Shown here one piece after another: positions 1 to 9,842 of a stretch of 64,000 nt of DNA. Within the stretch, counting starts at the first letter, position 1. Each line of letters opens with the position of its first letter. Made by a program: the position numbers and the translations under genes. Source of the DNA: Rhizobium sp. RU20A. Its GTDB lineage: Bacteria; Pseudomonadota; Alphaproteobacteria; Rhizobiales; Rhizobiaceae. The stretch is taken from positions 186,001-250,000 of the forward strand of contig NZ_FTMB01000004.1 in NCBI RefSeq assembly GCF_900155885.1, written 5' to 3'. The notes below the pieces were generated by a model. It ran no database searches. It was not told the origin of the DNA and saw only the letters and a program-made list of their open reading frames with translations.

Positions 1-206
1 TCGATGGTGACGTCGATGCCCTTGTCGTTCAGCGCCTTCTGCAGGCGGGCGGGAAAGGCGTCTGCCGGCGGCAATTGATAGCCGGCCATCAGACTGTCGC
101 CGAAGCCGACGAGCTTGACGGGTGCTGCCGCGGCCGGCAGCACCGCAGCGGCGAAGAGAACACCCGCCGCAAACAAAAGCGTGAACCAGCCTTTTTTTAC
201 CATCAT
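1..206 (-). CDS. tesA: GDSL-family esterase/lysophospholipase TesA, partial (3' end outside window)
   Basis: Only the first 68 or so codons are in the window; the gene runs off the left edge. The visible part starts with a signal peptide (basic MMVKKGW, a Leu/Phe/Ala core, cleavage expected near residue 28) followed by the GDSL block-I motif GFGDSLMAGYQ, whose Ser38 would be the nucleophile. This predicts a periplasmic arylesterase/thioesterase/lysophospholipase. Two ATGs lie side by side (206 and 203); a GGAAG upstream suits either. It is divergent from ybbA with 59 bp between starts, the tesA/ybbA/ybbP arrangement known from E. coli, which supports the name. Substrate cannot be told from this fragment. 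Confidence 0.85.
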   Translation of the reverse strand, partial: MMVKKGWFTLLFAAGVLFAAAVLPAAAAPVKLVGFGDSLMAGYQLPPADAFPARLQKALNDKGIDVTI

Positions 207-265
207 CCGCTTCCTAAATCGCGATAACACATCGACACCTCTCCCCACATATAGGGTCCCCATTC

Positions 266-985
266 GTGGCAAAAACCATCATTGCGCTGAAAAATGCCGA
301 TCTGACGCTCGGACAGGGCGAGGCCTCGGTGCATGTGCTGAAGCGCATGAGCCTTTCGATCGAGGCCGGACAGTCGGTCGGCATCGTCGGTCCCTCGGGT
401 TCGGGCAAATCGACGCTGCTGATGGTTCTGGCGGGGCTCGAGCGGCTGGACAGCGGCGAAATCGTCATCGACGATGTGGCGCTGCATGCGCTGAATGAGG
501 ATCGCGTGGCGGAATTCAGGGGGCGCACGATCGGCATCGTCTTCCAGTCCTTCCACCTCATCCCCAACATGACAGCGCTCGAAAACGTGGCGGTGCCGCT
601 CGAACTTGCCGGCACCCCGAATGCTTTCGACATTGCCCGCAAGGAGCTCGAGGCGGTCGGTCTCGGTGCGCGCCTGTCGCATTATCCCGGCCAGCTTTCG
701 GGCGGCGAGCAGCAGCGCGTGGCGATCGCCCGGGCTCTTGCCCCCCAACCGAAACTTCTGATCGCCGACGAGCCGACCGGCAATCTCGATACGGAAACGG
801 GTCGCCAGATCGCCGACCTCCTCTTTGCCGAGCAGGCTGGCCGCGGCATGACGCTGGTGCTTGTGACGCATGATCCGGCGCTGGCGGCGCGTTGCTCGCG
901 GCAGGTGCGGGTGCGATCCGGCGAGATCGTCGCGGCGGATGCGACATCGCCCGCAAGGCCTGTCGCCGAGGCGGCGCGAGCATGA
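266..985 (+). CDS. ybbA: ABC transporter ATP-binding protein, LolD/YbbA type
   Basis: A 239-residue ABC ATPase of the MacB/LolD/YbbA class that energises an FtsX-type permease. Visible motifs are Walker [10 protein letters not shown] (about 42-50), signature [15 protein letters not shown], Walker [13 protein letters not shown] and the switch histidine in LVTHDP, all intact. It starts with GTG at 266 ([10 protein letters not shown]); no good Shine-Dalgarno is visible. Its TGA overlaps the ATG of the permease by 4 bp, so the two are translationally coupled. With the divergent tesA it forms the ybbA/ybbP neighbourhood. The family acts on lipoprotein-like or lipid substrates, but the real substrate is unknown. 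Confidence 0.9.
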   Translation: MAKTIIALKNADLTLGQGEASVHVLKRMSLSIEAGQSVGIVGPSGSGKSTLLMVLAGLERLDSGEIVIDDVALHALNEDRVAEFRGRTIGIVFQSFHLIPNMTALENVAVPLELAGTPNAFDIARKELEAVGLGARLSHYPGQLSGGEQQRVAIARALAPQPKLLIADEPTGNLDTETGRQIADLLFAEQAGRGMTLVLVTHDPALAARCSRQVRVRSGEIVAADATSPARPVAEAARA

Positions 986-3552
986 GCGCGGCGGCTGTTT
1001 CCGGTCGTGCCGGGTTTGGCCGGCAGCTTGCCGTCGCCCTCCGGTTTGCGCTGCGCGAAATGCGCGGCGGCCTCAAGGGCTTTTACATTTTCCTTGCCTG
1101 CATCGCGCTCGGAACGGCGGCGATCGCCGGCGTCAATTCGCTCTCGCAGTCCATTACCGGCGCCATCGAGGGGCAGGGGCGGGAATTGTTGGCGGGCGAT
1201 ATCCGTTTCGAGATCGACAATCGCGAGGCGACGCAGGAGGAAAGGGCCTTCCTCGATACGCTGGGAACGGTGTCGGTGAATTCCGGCCTGCGCTCCATGG
1301 CGCGGCTCCCGGATGGATCGAACCAGGCGTTGGTGGAGCTGAAGTCGGTCGATGACGCCTATCCGCTCTATGGGAAGGTGGAGACGACACCACCGGCGGA
1401 AACCGTGCAGGCGCTCGTTGGCAGTCGTGATGGTGGCTTCGGGGCGGTCGCCGCGCCGCTACTTCTGGACCGGCTCGGGCTGAAGACGGGCGATGTGCTG
1501 ATGCTCGGAAAGGCCCGTCTCGTCATTTCCGCGGCGCTCGACCGGGAGCCGGATGCGGTGTCCGATGGTTTCGGCTTTGCGCCGCGGCTGATGATATCGC
1601 GGGAGGCGCTGGCTGCGAGCGGGCTGGTGCAGACGGGAAGCCTCGTCGAACACACCTACAAGATCCGCCTCCGGCCCGGCGAGAGCGCCGCCGAGGCGCG
1701 GCGCCTTGCGGAGGAAAAGTTCCCCGCTGCCGGCTGGTCGATCCGCACCAGTTCCAATGCCGCGCCGGCGCTGACGGCCAATGTCACCCGCTTCTCGCAA
1801 TTCCTGACGCTGGTCGGACTGACGGCGCTGATCGTCGGCGGCGTCGGAGTTGCCAATGCCGTCAGGGCCTATATCGATTCCAAGCGGGCGGTGATCGCCA
1901 CCTTCAAGTGCCTCGGCGCACCGGCGTCCGTGGTACTGATGATCTACCTGATCCAGATCCTCGCCATCGCACTGATCGGCATTGCCATCGGCCTGGTGCT
2001 CGGTGCCATCATCCCCTACGCTGCCGCGCAGTTCCTGGCCGGTACGCTTCCGGTGCCGGAGGGCTTTTCGCTCTATCCGGGCGCGCTGGGGCTTGCGGCT
2101 CTCTTCGGAATCACCACGGCGCTCGCCTTCGCCATCTTGCCGCTCGGACGCGCGCGGCGCATTCCCGCAACCGCGCTTTTTCGCGAACAGGGGCTGGATG
2201 GGTTCCGCCTGCCGCCTTGGCGTTATCTGACAGCCGCCGTCCTGCTGCTGGTGCTCCTGTGCGGGCTCGCCATCTTCACAGCCTACGACCGGCGCATCTC
2301 GACGATCTTCCTCGCGGCTGTCGCCGGCTCCTTCGTGGTGCTGCGCCTCGTTGCCTTTGGCGTCGCGTGGCTGGCGCGGCGCAGCCCCGCCATCGCCTCG
2401 ACGCCGCTGCGACTCGCCATCGGCAATATCCATCGCCCGGGCGCCCTGACGCCCTCGGTGGTGCTGTCGCTCGGCCTTGGACTGACGCTCCTCGTGACGA
2501 TCGCGCTGATCGACGGCAATCTGCGTCGTCAGTTGACGGGAAGCCTCGCGGAGCGGGCGCCGAATTTCTTCTTCGTCGATATCCAGGGCAGCGAGGTCGA
2601 GGGCTTCCGCACGCTTCTGAGCGAAGCCCTGCCCGAGGGAAAGATCATCGAGGTGCCGATGCTGCGCGGGCGGATCATCGCCTTCAACGGCGTCGACGTC
2701 GCCTCCCTCAACGTGCCACCCGCCGGCCAGTGGGTGCTGCGCGGCGATCGCGGCATCACCTATGCCAAGAACCTGCCGGAGAATTCGACCCTTGCCGAAG
2801 GCAGCTGGTGGCCGGCCGACTATAGCGGCGAGCCGCTCGTTTCCTTCTCGGAGCAGGAGGGGCGTGAACTTGGCCTCAAGATCGGCGACACCGTGACGGT
2901 CAACGTGCTCGGGCGCAACATCACGGCGAAGATCGCCAATTTCCGTACGGTGGAGTGGGAATCGCTGTCGATCAATTTCGTCATGGTCTTTTCGCCGAAT
3001 ACGTTTGCCGGTGCGCCGCATGCCTGGTTGGCGACGATCATCGATCCGACCGCGACCGCACCCCAGGAAGCCGAGGCCTTACGCCGCATCACCAATGCCT
3101 ATCCGACCATTACCAGCGTGCGCGTGAAGGACGCGCTCGACATCGTCAACCAGCTCGTGGCGCAACTCGCGACCGCCATCCGGGCCGCCGCGTCCGTAGC
3201 GCTCGCGGCTTCCGTGCTGGTGCTGGCGGGGGCGCTTGCGGCCGGCAACCGGGCGCGCATCCACGATGCCGTCATCCTGAAGACGCTGGGCGCGACCCGG
3301 CAGACCCTGATCCGCGCCTTCAGCTACGAATATGCGATCCTTGGCGCATCCACCGCCATTTTCGCTTTGGCCGCCGGCGGTGTTGCGGCCTGGTTCGTCG
3401 TCTCGCAGATCATGGAGCTCCCCTCAACCTTCCTGCCGGACGTGGCGCTGACGACGCTTCTCGTTGCTCTCGTGATGACGGTCGGTATCGGACTTATTGG
3501 TACCTGGCGGGTGCTGGGACAGAAGGCGGGGCCCGTTCTGCGCGAGCCTTGA
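982..3552 (+). CDS. ybbP: FtsX-like ABC transporter permease, YbbP type
   Basis: An 856-residue inner-membrane permease with the YbbP layout: an N-terminal membrane segment (about residues 32-52), a periplasmic MacB-like region, a first FtsX domain with several hydrophobic helices (about 265-390), further helices in the middle (about 415-480 and 505-540), a second periplasmic region, and a C-terminal FtsX domain (about 735-845). The start chosen is ATG 982 overlapping the ybbA stop; the frame is open further upstream but that part lies inside ybbA. It would pair with YbbA as a homodimeric exporter or mechanotransducer. No substrate can be assigned from sequence. Confidence 0.88.
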   Translation: MSAAAVSGRAGFGRQLAVALRFALREMRGGLKGFYIFLACIALGTAAIAGVNSLSQSITGAIEGQGRELLAGDIRFEIDNREATQEERAFLDTLGTVSVNSGLRSMARLPDGSNQALVELKSVDDAYPLYGKVETTPPAETVQALVGSRDGGFGAVAAPLLLDRLGLKTGDVLMLGKARLVISAALDREPDAVSDGFGFAPRLMISREALAASGLVQTGSLVEHTYKIRLRPGESAAEARRLAEEKFPAAGWSIRTSSNAAPALTANVTRFSQFLTLVGLTALIVGGVGVANAVRAYIDSKRAVIATFKCLGAPASVVLMIYLIQILAIALIGIAIGLVLGAIIPYAAAQFLAGTLPVPEGFSLYPGALGLAALFGITTALAFAILPLGRARRIPATALFREQGLDGFRLPPWRYLTAAVLLLVLLCGLAIFTAYDRRISTIFLAAVAGSFVVLRLVAFGVAWLARRSPAIASTPLRLAIGNIHRPGALTPSVVLSLGLGLTLLVTIALIDGNLRRQLTGSLAERAPNFFFVDIQGSEVEGFRTLLSEALPEGKIIEVPMLRGRIIAFNGVDVASLNVPPAGQWVLRGDRGITYAKNLPENSTLAEGSWWPADYSGEPLVSFSEQEGRELGLKIGDTVTVNVLGRNITAKIANFRTVEWESLSINFVMVFSPNTFAGAPHAWLATIIDPTATAPQEAEALRRITNAYPTITSVRVKDALDIVNQLVAQLATAIRAAASVALAASVLVLAGALAAGNRARIHDAVILKTLGATRQTLIRAFSYEYAILGASTAIFALAAGGVAAWFVVSQIMELPSTFLPDVALTTLLVALVMTVGIGLIGTWRVLGQKAGPVLREP

Positions 3553-3740
3553 CAGCTTCAAAAGCGCGGCCGGATTAACCCTTTGTAATCCAACCTTCGG
3601 GCGGGAGGCCTTGTCTCCCGTACCCGCGGGCATCATATTGTCTTCAAGGCAAGCTGAAATCCCGCAGCGGCGCCTGAGGCGGATGGGGCAGGGGCCCCGC
3701 CGCATGGCTCGATGGACCCGGGAATTCTATAGAGGATACA

Positions 3741-4475
3741 ATGGCTGATCTCAGACACTACCAAACCCGCACAACGCCGACCGGCGTGGAGGCCGGTGCG
3801 GTGATCGATCAGGGCCTTCGCAGCTACATGCTGAAGGTCTATAACCTCATGGCCATCGGTCTCGCCATCACCGGCGTGGCCGCCTATGGCACCTATATGG
3901 CGGCGGTCTCCAATCCGGCCTTCGCCCAGCTCCTTTTCGCATCTCCGCTCAAGTGGGTGATCATGCTGGCGCCGCTGGCTATGGTCTTCTTCCTGAGCTT
4001 CCGCATCAATTCGCTGAGCGTTGGCGCCGCGCAGATGGCCTTTTGGGTCTATGCGGGTCTGATGGGCCTGTCGCTCTCGTCGATCTTCATGGTCTATACC
4101 GGCCAGAGCATCGTGCAGACCTTCTTCGTGACGGCCGCCTCGTTCGGCGCGCTCTCGCTGTTCGGCTACACGACGAAGCGTGACCTCTCGGCCTTCGGCT
4201 CGTTCCTGATCATGGGTCTCTTCGGCCTGATCATCGCCTCGATCGTCAACATCTTCCTCGCCTCCTCGGCGCTGAACTTCGCGATCTCGGCCATTGGTGT
4301 GCTGCTGTTTGCCGGCCTGACCGCCTGGGACACGCAGAAGATCAAGGAAATGTACTTCGAAGCCGATGGCGCTGACGTTGCCGGCCGCAAGGCGATCATG
4401 GGCGCGCTCTCGCTCTACCTCGACTTCATCAACCTTTTCCTGTTCCTGCTGCGCTTCCTCGGAAACCGCAACTAA
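3741..4475 (+). CDS. Bax inhibitor-1/YccA family membrane protein
   Basis: A 244-residue polytopic protein with seven hydrophobic segments covering almost everything after residue 40, ending in the short hydrophilic tail FLGNRN, typical of the Bax inhibitor-1 (TMBIM) family. Bacterial members include YccA, which modulates FtsH proteolysis, and BsYetJ, a pH-gated calcium leak channel; which role applies here is not visible. GAGG at 3732-3735 precedes ATG 3741 at good spacing. The gene is monocistronic, closed by a strong terminator at 4544-4580, and convergent with rplS. Confidence 0.88.
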   Translation: MADLRHYQTRTTPTGVEAGAVIDQGLRSYMLKVYNLMAIGLAITGVAAYGTYMAAVSNPAFAQLLFASPLKWVIMLAPLAMVFFLSFRINSLSVGAAQMAFWVYAGLMGLSLSSIFMVYTGQSIVQTFFVTAASFGALSLFGYTTKRDLSAFGSFLIMGLFGLIIASIVNIFLASSALNFAISAIGVLLFAGLTAWDTQKIKEMYFEADGADVAGRKAIMGALSLYLDFINLFLFLLRFLGNRN

Positions 4476-4543
4476 GGGAAAAGCGGCTGTCTTCCTTGAG
4501 TTTGAGGAAGACGGCGAACAGGTCACAGACCGAACTATTGGCG

Positions 4544-4580
4544 AATGGCCGTATTGGAAACGATACGGCCATTTTCTTTT
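4544..4580 (+). terminator. Rho-independent terminator after the Bax inhibitor-1 gene
   Basis: An 11-bp perfect stem (arms 4544-4554 and 4563-4573) with an 8-nt loop is followed by TTCTTTT. It lies 69 bp after the stop codon. Confidence 0.8.
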
Positions 4581-4600
4581 GTCCCTCGTCCGCAGGGGCA

Positions 4601-4634
4601 ACAACGAAAAAGGCCCCGGAAAACCGGGGCCTTT
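4601..4634 (-). terminator. Rho-independent terminator of rplS
   Basis: The stem AAAGGCCCCGG/CCGGGGCCTTT (4609-4619 and 4624-4634) has a 4-nt loop. Read on the minus strand it is followed by a T-rich tail. It sits 30 bp after the rplS stop codon. Confidence 0.85.
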
Positions 4635-4664
4635 CGCATGATACCGGATGATCCGGACCAGGTC

Positions 4665-5153
4665 TTATTCTGCGGCGTCGGCCGGCTTTTCAGCGGCGAG
4701 CTTCTCGGCAGCAGCGACCTTCTCGGCTTCGATGCGGGCCTTTTCGTTGGCAACGGCCTGGCGCTCGGCGTCGTTGAGCTTGCGGGCGCGGGTGTTGGTG
4801 TTTTCAACGATACGGGCAGCCTTGCCGCGCAGGTCGCGCAGGTAGTAGAGCTTGGCGCGACGAACCTTACCGCGGCGGACGACTTCGACGCCTTCGACGA
4901 GCGGCGAGTAGACCGGGAATACGCGCTCGACGCCTTCGCCGTAGGAGATCTTGCGAACGGTGAAGCTTTCGTTGATGCCGCCGCCGGAGCGGGCGATGCA
5001 TACGCCTTCATAGGCCTGTACGCGGGTACGGTTGCCTTCCGTCACGCGCACGTTGACGCGGATGGTGTCGCCGGCGGAAAATGCGGGAAGTTCGCGCTTG
5101 GCGGCGATCTTGGCGGCCTGTTCGGCCTCGAGCTGGGCAATGATGTTGGTCAT
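4665..5153 (-). CDS. rplS: 50S ribosomal protein L19
   Basis: A 162-residue L19. The conserved body runs from MTNIIAQLE through [17 protein letters not shown]-type [26 protein letters not shown] and [14 protein letters not shown]19 lies at the 30S-50S interface. The C-terminal tail of about 45 residues is a charged, alanine-rich extension ([15 protein letters not shown]-like repeats), common in alphaproteobacterial L19. The start is ATG 5153 with AAAAGG just upstream; the longer open frame to 5267 is not L19-like. In many bacteria rplS is directly behind trmD; here a permease gene on the other strand separates them. Confidence 0.97.
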   Translation of the reverse strand: MTNIIAQLEAEQAAKIAAKRELPAFSAGDTIRVNVRVTEGNRTRVQAYEGVCIARSGGGINESFTVRKISYGEGVERVFPVYSPLVEGVEVVRRGKVRRAKLYYLRDLRGKAARIVENTNTRARKLNDAERQAVANEKARIEAEKVAAAEKLAAEKPADAAE

Positions 5154-5437
5154 TGGTCTACCTTTTCCATTTCTTCTGAAACGACCAGAGCGCTCTCTGC
5201 ACCGCCTCGGACCAGCCTTGGACGGTGCGCGATCGATTTGCGTGATCAGCGGGAGCGGATGCGCCATTCTTTATTGGCGGACGGGATTCCCCGAACCGGC
5301 CGGGGCTTTACAGGAGATTGCCCCGCTTGTCACCCCTCAAACGACTGCAATGCCTGAAAATGCAGAGGTGCCTTCGTCTCTTGTCGATCTTGAAACTTCG
5401 GAATTGGCCAGATAAGCGGGATGACGGAGGAGATATC

Positions 5438-6184
5438 ATGAGCATTTTGACCATCCTGCTGCTGGCCGCAGCCGGTTTCCTGTCCGGTGTCGTCAACGCC
5501 ATTGCAGGTGGCGGTACCTTCCTGACCTTCGGTGCGATGACGCTAACCGGCATGCCGCCGATTTCGGCGAATGCGACCTCCTCGGTCACGCAGTTTCCGG
5601 GATATGTCACCTCGGCGCTTGCCTATCGCAAGGAAATCCTGGCCCGGCCGCGCGAGGCGATCATCCTCGGCATCATCTCGGTCATCGGCAGTCTTGGTGG
5701 CGCGCTGATCCTGCTGTCGCTGTCCAATCCCTCCTTCCGCAGTCTCGTGCCGTGGCTGCTGCTCGCGGCTACCGTGATCTTCTGGGCGGGGCCGTATCTG
5801 CGGCCGAAGAATACCGGAGAGCATCGCAACGTCGGCCTTGCCGGCATGATCGGCCAGTTCTTCACGTCGATCTATGGCGGCTTCTTCGGCGCCGGCATGG
5901 GCATCATGATGCTGGCCGTGCTCGGCCTTGCCACGGGCGGCGACTATCACCGGCTGAATGCATTGAAGAATTTCATCGCCATGGTGATCGCGGCGATTGC
6001 CATCGTCGTCTTTGCCGGCGGCGGGGTCGTGGCCTGGCCGGAGGCGCTGGTGATGATCCCGGCCGGTGCGCTTGGCGGTTATTCCGGCGTCTGGGTCGCC
6101 CGACGCGTGCCGCAGGGCATCATCCGTGGTCTGGTGGTCGCGGTCGGCCTGTTCCTGACGGGCTACTACTTCGTGACGGCCTGA
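5438..6184 (+). CDS. TauE/SafE-family sulfite/anion exporter
   Basis: A 248-residue membrane protein of the TauE/SafE (DUF81) family: an N-terminal helix with the family-typical [19 protein letters not shown] block, a second half repeating the pattern ([18 protein letters not shown]), and about eight hydrophobic helices. Family members move sulfite, sulfoacetate or other small organosulfur anions across the inner membrane; the substrate here is unknown. GGAGGAG at 5426-5432 places the start at ATG 5438. Its 3' end overlaps the 3' end of trmD by 19 bp in convergent orientation, so transcripts of the two genes can collide or pair. Confidence 0.85.
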   Translation: MSILTILLLAAAGFLSGVVNAIAGGGTFLTFGAMTLTGMPPISANATSSVTQFPGYVTSALAYRKEILARPREAIILGIISVIGSLGGALILLSLSNPSFRSLVPWLLLAATVIFWAGPYLRPKNTGEHRNVGLAGMIGQFFTSIYGGFFGAGMGIMMLAVLGLATGGDYHRLNALKNFIAMVIAAIAIVVFAGGGVVAWPEALVMIPAGALGGYSGVWVARRVPQGIIRGLVVAVGLFLTGYYFVTA

Positions 6185-6864
6185 TCGGCCGACAGAAGGT
6201 CCGGGCGGCGCTCGCGGGTCAGCCGCAACGCTTCTTCGTGCCGCCATTTGCCGATGGCGGCGTGGTTGCCGGAGGTGAGGATCGCCGGGATCTCGCGGCC
6301 CTCGAAGACTTGGGGGCGCGTATAGTGCGGATGTTCCAGCAACCCGCCTTCGAAGCTTTCATGAACGCCGGACAGATCGTTGCCCATGACGCCCGGCAGG
6401 ATGCGCACGACGGCATCGAGCAGGGTGAGGGCAGCCGGTTCGCCGCCGGAAAGGATATAGTCGCCGATGGAAATCTCTTCGAGGCCGCGCGCCTCGATCA
6501 CGCGCTGGTCCACGCCCTCGAAGCGGCCGCAGACGATGACGACGCCGGGCCCGGCCGCGATCTCGCGCACCCGGCCCTGCGTCAGCGGGCGGCCGCGCGG
6601 ACTCATCAGCAGGCGGGGCCGCGTGTCGGCGGCTTCCACATGGTCGATGGCGCGGGCCAGCACATCCGGCTTCAGCACCATGCCGGCGCCGCCGCCGGCA
6701 GGCGTGTCGTCCACCGTGCGGTGCCGGTCGGTGGCGAAATCACGGATCTGAACGGGTTCGCAGGTCCAATCGCCGCGCGCCAGCGCCTTGCCGGCCAGCG
6801 AATGGGCGAGGTGGCCCGGAAACATTTCCGGATAGAGCGTCAGGATCGTGGCGTGGAACGGCAT
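6166..6864 (-). CDS. trmD: tRNA (guanine(37)-N1)-methyltransferase
   Basis: A 232-residue SPOUT-class enzyme that makes m1G37 in tRNAs reading CNN codons, using S-adenosylmethionine, which prevents +1 frameshifting. Visible family blocks are [13 protein letters not shown] at the N-terminus, [17 protein letters not shown], the knot-forming [25 protein letters not shown] and [10 protein letters not shown]. It is last in the ffh-chorismate mutase-rpsP-rimM-trmD order, 5 bp after rimM. The stop codon lies inside the 3' end of the convergent TauE gene. Confidence 0.97.
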   Translation of the reverse strand: MPFHATILTLYPEMFPGHLAHSLAGKALARGDWTCEPVQIRDFATDRHRTVDDTPAGGGAGMVLKPDVLARAIDHVEAADTRPRLLMSPRGRPLTQGRVREIAAGPGVVIVCGRFEGVDQRVIEARGLEEISIGDYILSGGEPAALTLLDAVVRILPGVMGNDLSGVHESFEGGLLEHPHYTRPQVFEGREIPAILTSGNHAAIGKWRHEEALRLTRERRPDLLSADQAVTK

Positions 6865-6869
6865 GGCCT

Positions 6870-7433
6870 TTAGTTGCCCTTCGGCAGGAAGGGGCTTTCG
6901 GCGCCGTCCTTGTCGGTGTCGATCAAGCCGGCGGCGATGGGATCGACCAGCATCTTCCCGCCTTCCAGGTCGATTTCGAGCACGGCGGCCTCCGAGAAGG
7001 GAATGAGGACGGGGCGTCTGCCCGGCCCTTTGAGCTCCAGGAGATCGCCGGCGCCGAAATCGAAGACACCTGTGACACTGCCATAGCTGCGCCCCTCGGC
7101 ATCGACGGCTTCCAGCCCTTCGAGATCGGCGTAGAAGAACTCGTCCTCCTCCAGATCGTCGTCCGGCAGGTTTTCACGTTCGATGTAGAGATCAAGGCCG
7201 TTCAGGGCCTCGGCGGCGTTGCGGTCGTTGATGCCGCGGAAGCGGACGATGACGACGGTCTTCGCCTCTCGGATTTCGAGGATTTCGAAGCTGCGGCCGT
7301 CCATGCTGTGCAGTGCGCCGTAATCACCGACGGCCATCGGGTCTTCGGTGAAGGCCTTCAGCCGCACCTCGCCGCGCAGGCCCTGGGCCGCGCCGACGGT
7401 TGCCATCAGGATCGGATCTTCGAGCTTCGGCAT
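6870..7433 (-). CDS. rimM: 16S rRNA processing/30S maturation factor RimM
   Basis: A 187-residue RimM with the N-terminal RimM domain ([37 protein letters not shown]) and a C-terminal PRC-barrel ([40 protein letters not shown]). It binds S19 and helps the 30S head domain mature. It is separated from rpsP by a hairpin at 7475-7500, so its level may be lower than that of S16. trmD follows after 5 bp. Confidence 0.95.
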   Translation of the reverse strand: MPKLEDPILMATVGAAQGLRGEVRLKAFTEDPMAVGDYGALHSMDGRSFEILEIREAKTVVIVRFRGINDRNAAEALNGLDLYIERENLPDDDLEEDEFFYADLEGLEAVDAEGRSYGSVTGVFDFGAGDLLELKGPGRRPVLIPFSEAAVLEIDLEGGKMLVDPIAAGLIDTDKDGAESPFLPKGN

Positions 7434-7470
7434 GGTTCAGGTCCTTGCAGCGTGTTCCGTTCTGCATAAA

Positions 7471-7500
7471 GCAAACGGGCGGCGTTCGCACGCCGCCCGT
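7471..7500 (-). terminator. Hairpin between rpsP and rimM (terminator or attenuator)
   Basis: An 11-bp perfect stem (7475-7485 and 7490-7500) with a TCGC tetraloop lies in the rpsP-rimM gap; on the minus strand it is followed by TTTGCTTTAT. It would partly end the rpsP transcript or protect its 3' end. Read-through must supply rimM-trmD unless there is another promoter. Confidence 0.65.
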
Positions 7501-7525
7501 CATTACAAAATCCGGTGTGCCAGCC

Positions 7526-7882
7526 TTATTCGGCAGCAGCGGCGTCGGCGGCCTTCTGGGCCTTCTCGGCGGCGCGTTCCTGGGCCTTCTTGCCCGGCTT
7601 TGCCTTGTTCGGGTTGTTGCGGGCTTCGCGGGTTGCGAGGCCGGCTTCGTTCAGGAAGCGCAGGACGCGGTCGGTCGGCTGGGCGCCGTTGTCGAGCCAG
7701 TGCTGGACGCGCTCGTTGTTGATGACGGTGCGGTTTGCATCGTCCTTGGCGAGCATCGGGTTCCAGGAACCGAGCTTTTCGATGAAGCGGCCGTCCCGCG
7801 GCGAGCGGGCGTCGGCAACGACGATCTGGTAATAGGGACGCTTCTTGGAACCGCCGCGGGCGAGACGAATCTTGAGGGACAT
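7526..7882 (-). CDS. rpsP: 30S ribosomal protein S16
   Basis: A 118-residue S16: [38 protein letters not shown] and the conserved WNPM block, followed by the [15 protein letters not shown] region. The last 30 or so residues are a Lys/Ala-rich alphaproteobacterial extension. ATG 7882 has GGAGC upstream (minus strand). It sits between the chorismate mutase and rimM genes. Confidence 0.97.
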   Translation of the reverse strand: MSLKIRLARGGSKKRPYYQIVVADARSPRDGRFIEKLGSWNPMLAKDDANRTVINNERVQHWLDNGAQPTDRVLRFLNEAGLATREARNNPNKAKPGKKAQERAAEKAQKAADAAAAE

Positions 7883-7939
7883 GGTTTGCTCCTTTGGATG
7901 TTTTTGGAAGGCCGTCTTCCGACGGGCTCCGGTCTGGTT

Positions 7940-8251
7940 TTACGTGTCTGAACCGCCGAGATCGGCGGCAATGGCTTCATGATGCCGGATGACTTCCTTG
8001 ATGATGAAGTTCAGGAACTTCTCGGCGAAATCCGGGTCCAGATCGGCATCCCGCGCAAGCCTGCGCAGCCGTTCGATCTGGTATTCCTCGCGCGCCGGAT
8101 CGGCCGGCGGCAAATCGTACCTGGCCTTGAGAACGCCAACCGCCTTGGTGCAGCGGAAACGTTCGGCCAGCATGTGAACGAGCGCGGCGTCGATATTGTC
8201 GATCGACTGCCGGTAGCCCGCCAATTCTTTCTTCACCTCGGGATCGACCAT
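7940..8251 (-). CDS. Chorismate mutase, AroQ class
   Basis: A 103-residue all-helical AroQ-type chorismate mutase converting chorismate to prephenate for Phe and Tyr synthesis. Visible family features are LAGYRQSIDNIDAALVHML (helix 1), ERFRCTKAVGVLKARYDLPP with the substrate-binding Arg and Lys, and DPAREEYQIERLR. The start chosen is ATG 8251 (MVDPEVKKEL), 13 bp after the ffh stop codon; the frame is open further upstream but there it overlaps ffh and looks non-coding. A free-standing chorismate mutase between ffh and rpsP is a common rhizobial arrangement with no obvious functional link to SRP. Confidence 0.9.
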   Translation of the reverse strand: MVDPEVKKELAGYRQSIDNIDAALVHMLAERFRCTKAVGVLKARYDLPPADPAREEYQIERLRRLARDADLDPDFAEKFLNFIIKEVIRHHEAIAADLGGSDT

Positions 8252-8264
8252 CGCCGGGCGCTCC

Positions 8265-9842
8265 TCACTTCTTCTTCGGCATGCCAGGCAGGCCGGGGAA
8301 ACCGCCGCCGAGGCCGGGCAGCTTCGGGCCGCCAAGCCCGGGCATTCCGCCAAGGCCACCCATGCCGGGCAGGCTGCCGGGCTTGATGCCGGCGGCTTCC
8401 GCCTGCTTGGCGAGAGCCTCGAGCTGCTTGGGGTCCATCTTGGACAGATCCGGCATGCCCCCCATGCCGCCGCCAAGGCCACCCAGGCCCATCTTGCCGG
8501 CAAGGCCGCCCATCATCTGCTTCATCATGCCGCCCTTGCCCTTGCCGCCCATCATCTTCATCATGTCCGCCATCTGGCGGTGCATCTTCAGAAGCTTGTT
8601 GATGTCGGACGCATCCGTGCCGGAGCCGGCGGCGATGCGCTTCTTGCGGGAATGCTTCAGGAGGTCGGGATTGGCACGTTCCTCGCGGGTCATCGAGGAG
8701 ATGATGGCGAGCTGGCGCTTGAACATCTTGTCGTCGAGGCCGGCGGCCGCGAGCTTGTCCTTCATGCCGCCCATGCCTGGCATCAGGCCCATGATGCCGC
8801 CCATGCCGCCCATGCTCTGCATCTGCTTCAGCTGGTCGGAAAGGTCGTTGAGGTCGAACTTGCCCTTGGCCATCTTCTCGGCCATGGCGCGGGCTTTTTC
8901 GGCGTCGATGTTCTCAGCCGCCTTTTCGACGAGGGCAACGATGTCGCCCATGCCGAGGATGCGATCCGCGACGCGCCGGGGATGAAACTCCTCGAGCTCC
9001 GTCATCTTTTCGCCGACGCCGATCAGCTTGATCGGCTTGCCGGTGACGGCGCGCATGGAAAGCGCAGCACCGCCGCGGCCGTCGCCGTCCATGCGGGTCA
9101 GCACGAGGCCGGTGATGCCGACGCGGCTGTCGAAGTTGCGGGCGAGATTGACGGCGTCCTGACCGGTCAGCGCATCGGCGACCAGCAGGATTTCATGCGG
9201 GTTCGACTTGCGCTTGATCTCGGCCATCTCGAGCATCAGCGGCTCGTCGATGTGAGTACGGCCGGCGGTGTCGAGGATGACGATGTCGTGCCCGCCGAGC
9301 TTGGCGGCCTGAACGGCGCGGGCGGCAATGTCGGTCGGGGTCTGGCCGGCGATGATCGGCAGCGTATCGACACCGGTCTGGACACCCAGCTGGCGCAGTT
9401 GCTCCTGCGCGGCCGGACGGCGCGTGTCGAGCGAGGCCATCAGGACCTTCTTCCGGTCCCGGTCGGTGAGGCGCTTGGCGATCTTGCCGGTGGTGGTCGT
9501 CTTGCCCGAGCCCTGCAGGCCGACCATCATGATGACGACGGGGGCTGCGGCGTTGAGGTCGATCGCGACACCTTCGGTGCCGAGCATGGAGACGAGCTCG
9601 TCATGGACGATCTTGACGACCATCTGGCCGGGCTTGATCGACTTGACGATCTCGGCGCCAACGGCTTTTTCGCGCACGGCCTCGGTAAAGGCGCGCACCA
9701 CGTCGAGCGCAACGTCCGCCTCGAGCAGCGCACGGCGAACCTCGCGCAGCGCCGCGGAAACATCCGCTTCCGACAGGGCGCCACGGCCGGTCAGTCCGTT
9801 CAAAATGGACCCAAGGCGGTCCTGAAGGCTCTCGAACATCAT
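8265..9842 (-). CDS. ffh: Signal recognition particle GTPase Ffh (SRP54)
   Basis: A 525-residue Ffh. The N domain (MFESLQDRLGSILNGL) is followed by the G domain with G1 GLQGSGKTTTTGK (about 108-120), DTAGR, and TRMDGDGRGG, then a methionine-rich M domain that binds 4.5S RNA and signal peptides. It carries signal peptides of nascent inner-membrane proteins to FtsY, which is also in this window. The tail beyond residue 430 is unusually rich in Gly, Met and Pro (GGLGGGMGGMPDL-like). Two ATGs (9842, 9839) are adjacent and the second fits the usual MFESL start. The leader upstream may be structured (9905-9982). Confidence 0.97.
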   Translation of the reverse strand: MMFESLQDRLGSILNGLTGRGALSEADVSAALREVRRALLEADVALDVVRAFTEAVREKAVGAEIVKSIKPGQMVVKIVHDELVSMLGTEGVAIDLNAAAPVVIMMVGLQGSGKTTTTGKIAKRLTDRDRKKVLMASLDTRRPAAQEQLRQLGVQTGVDTLPIIAGQTPTDIAARAVQAAKLGGHDIVILDTAGRTHIDEPLMLEMAEIKRKSNPHEILLVADALTGQDAVNLARNFDSRVGITGLVLTRMDGDGRGGAALSMRAVTGKPIKLIGVGEKMTELEEFHPRRVADRILGMGDIVALVEKAAENIDAEKARAMAEKMAKGKFDLNDLSDQLKQMQSMGGMGGIMGLMPGMGGMKDKLAAAGLDDKMFKRQLAIISSMTREERANPDLLKHSRKKRIAAGSGTDASDINKLLKMHRQMADMMKMMGGKGKGGMMKQMMGGLAGKMGLGGLGGGMGGMPDLSKMDPKQLEALAKQAEAAGIKPGSLPGMGGLGGMPGLGGPKLPGLGGGFPGLPGMPKKK

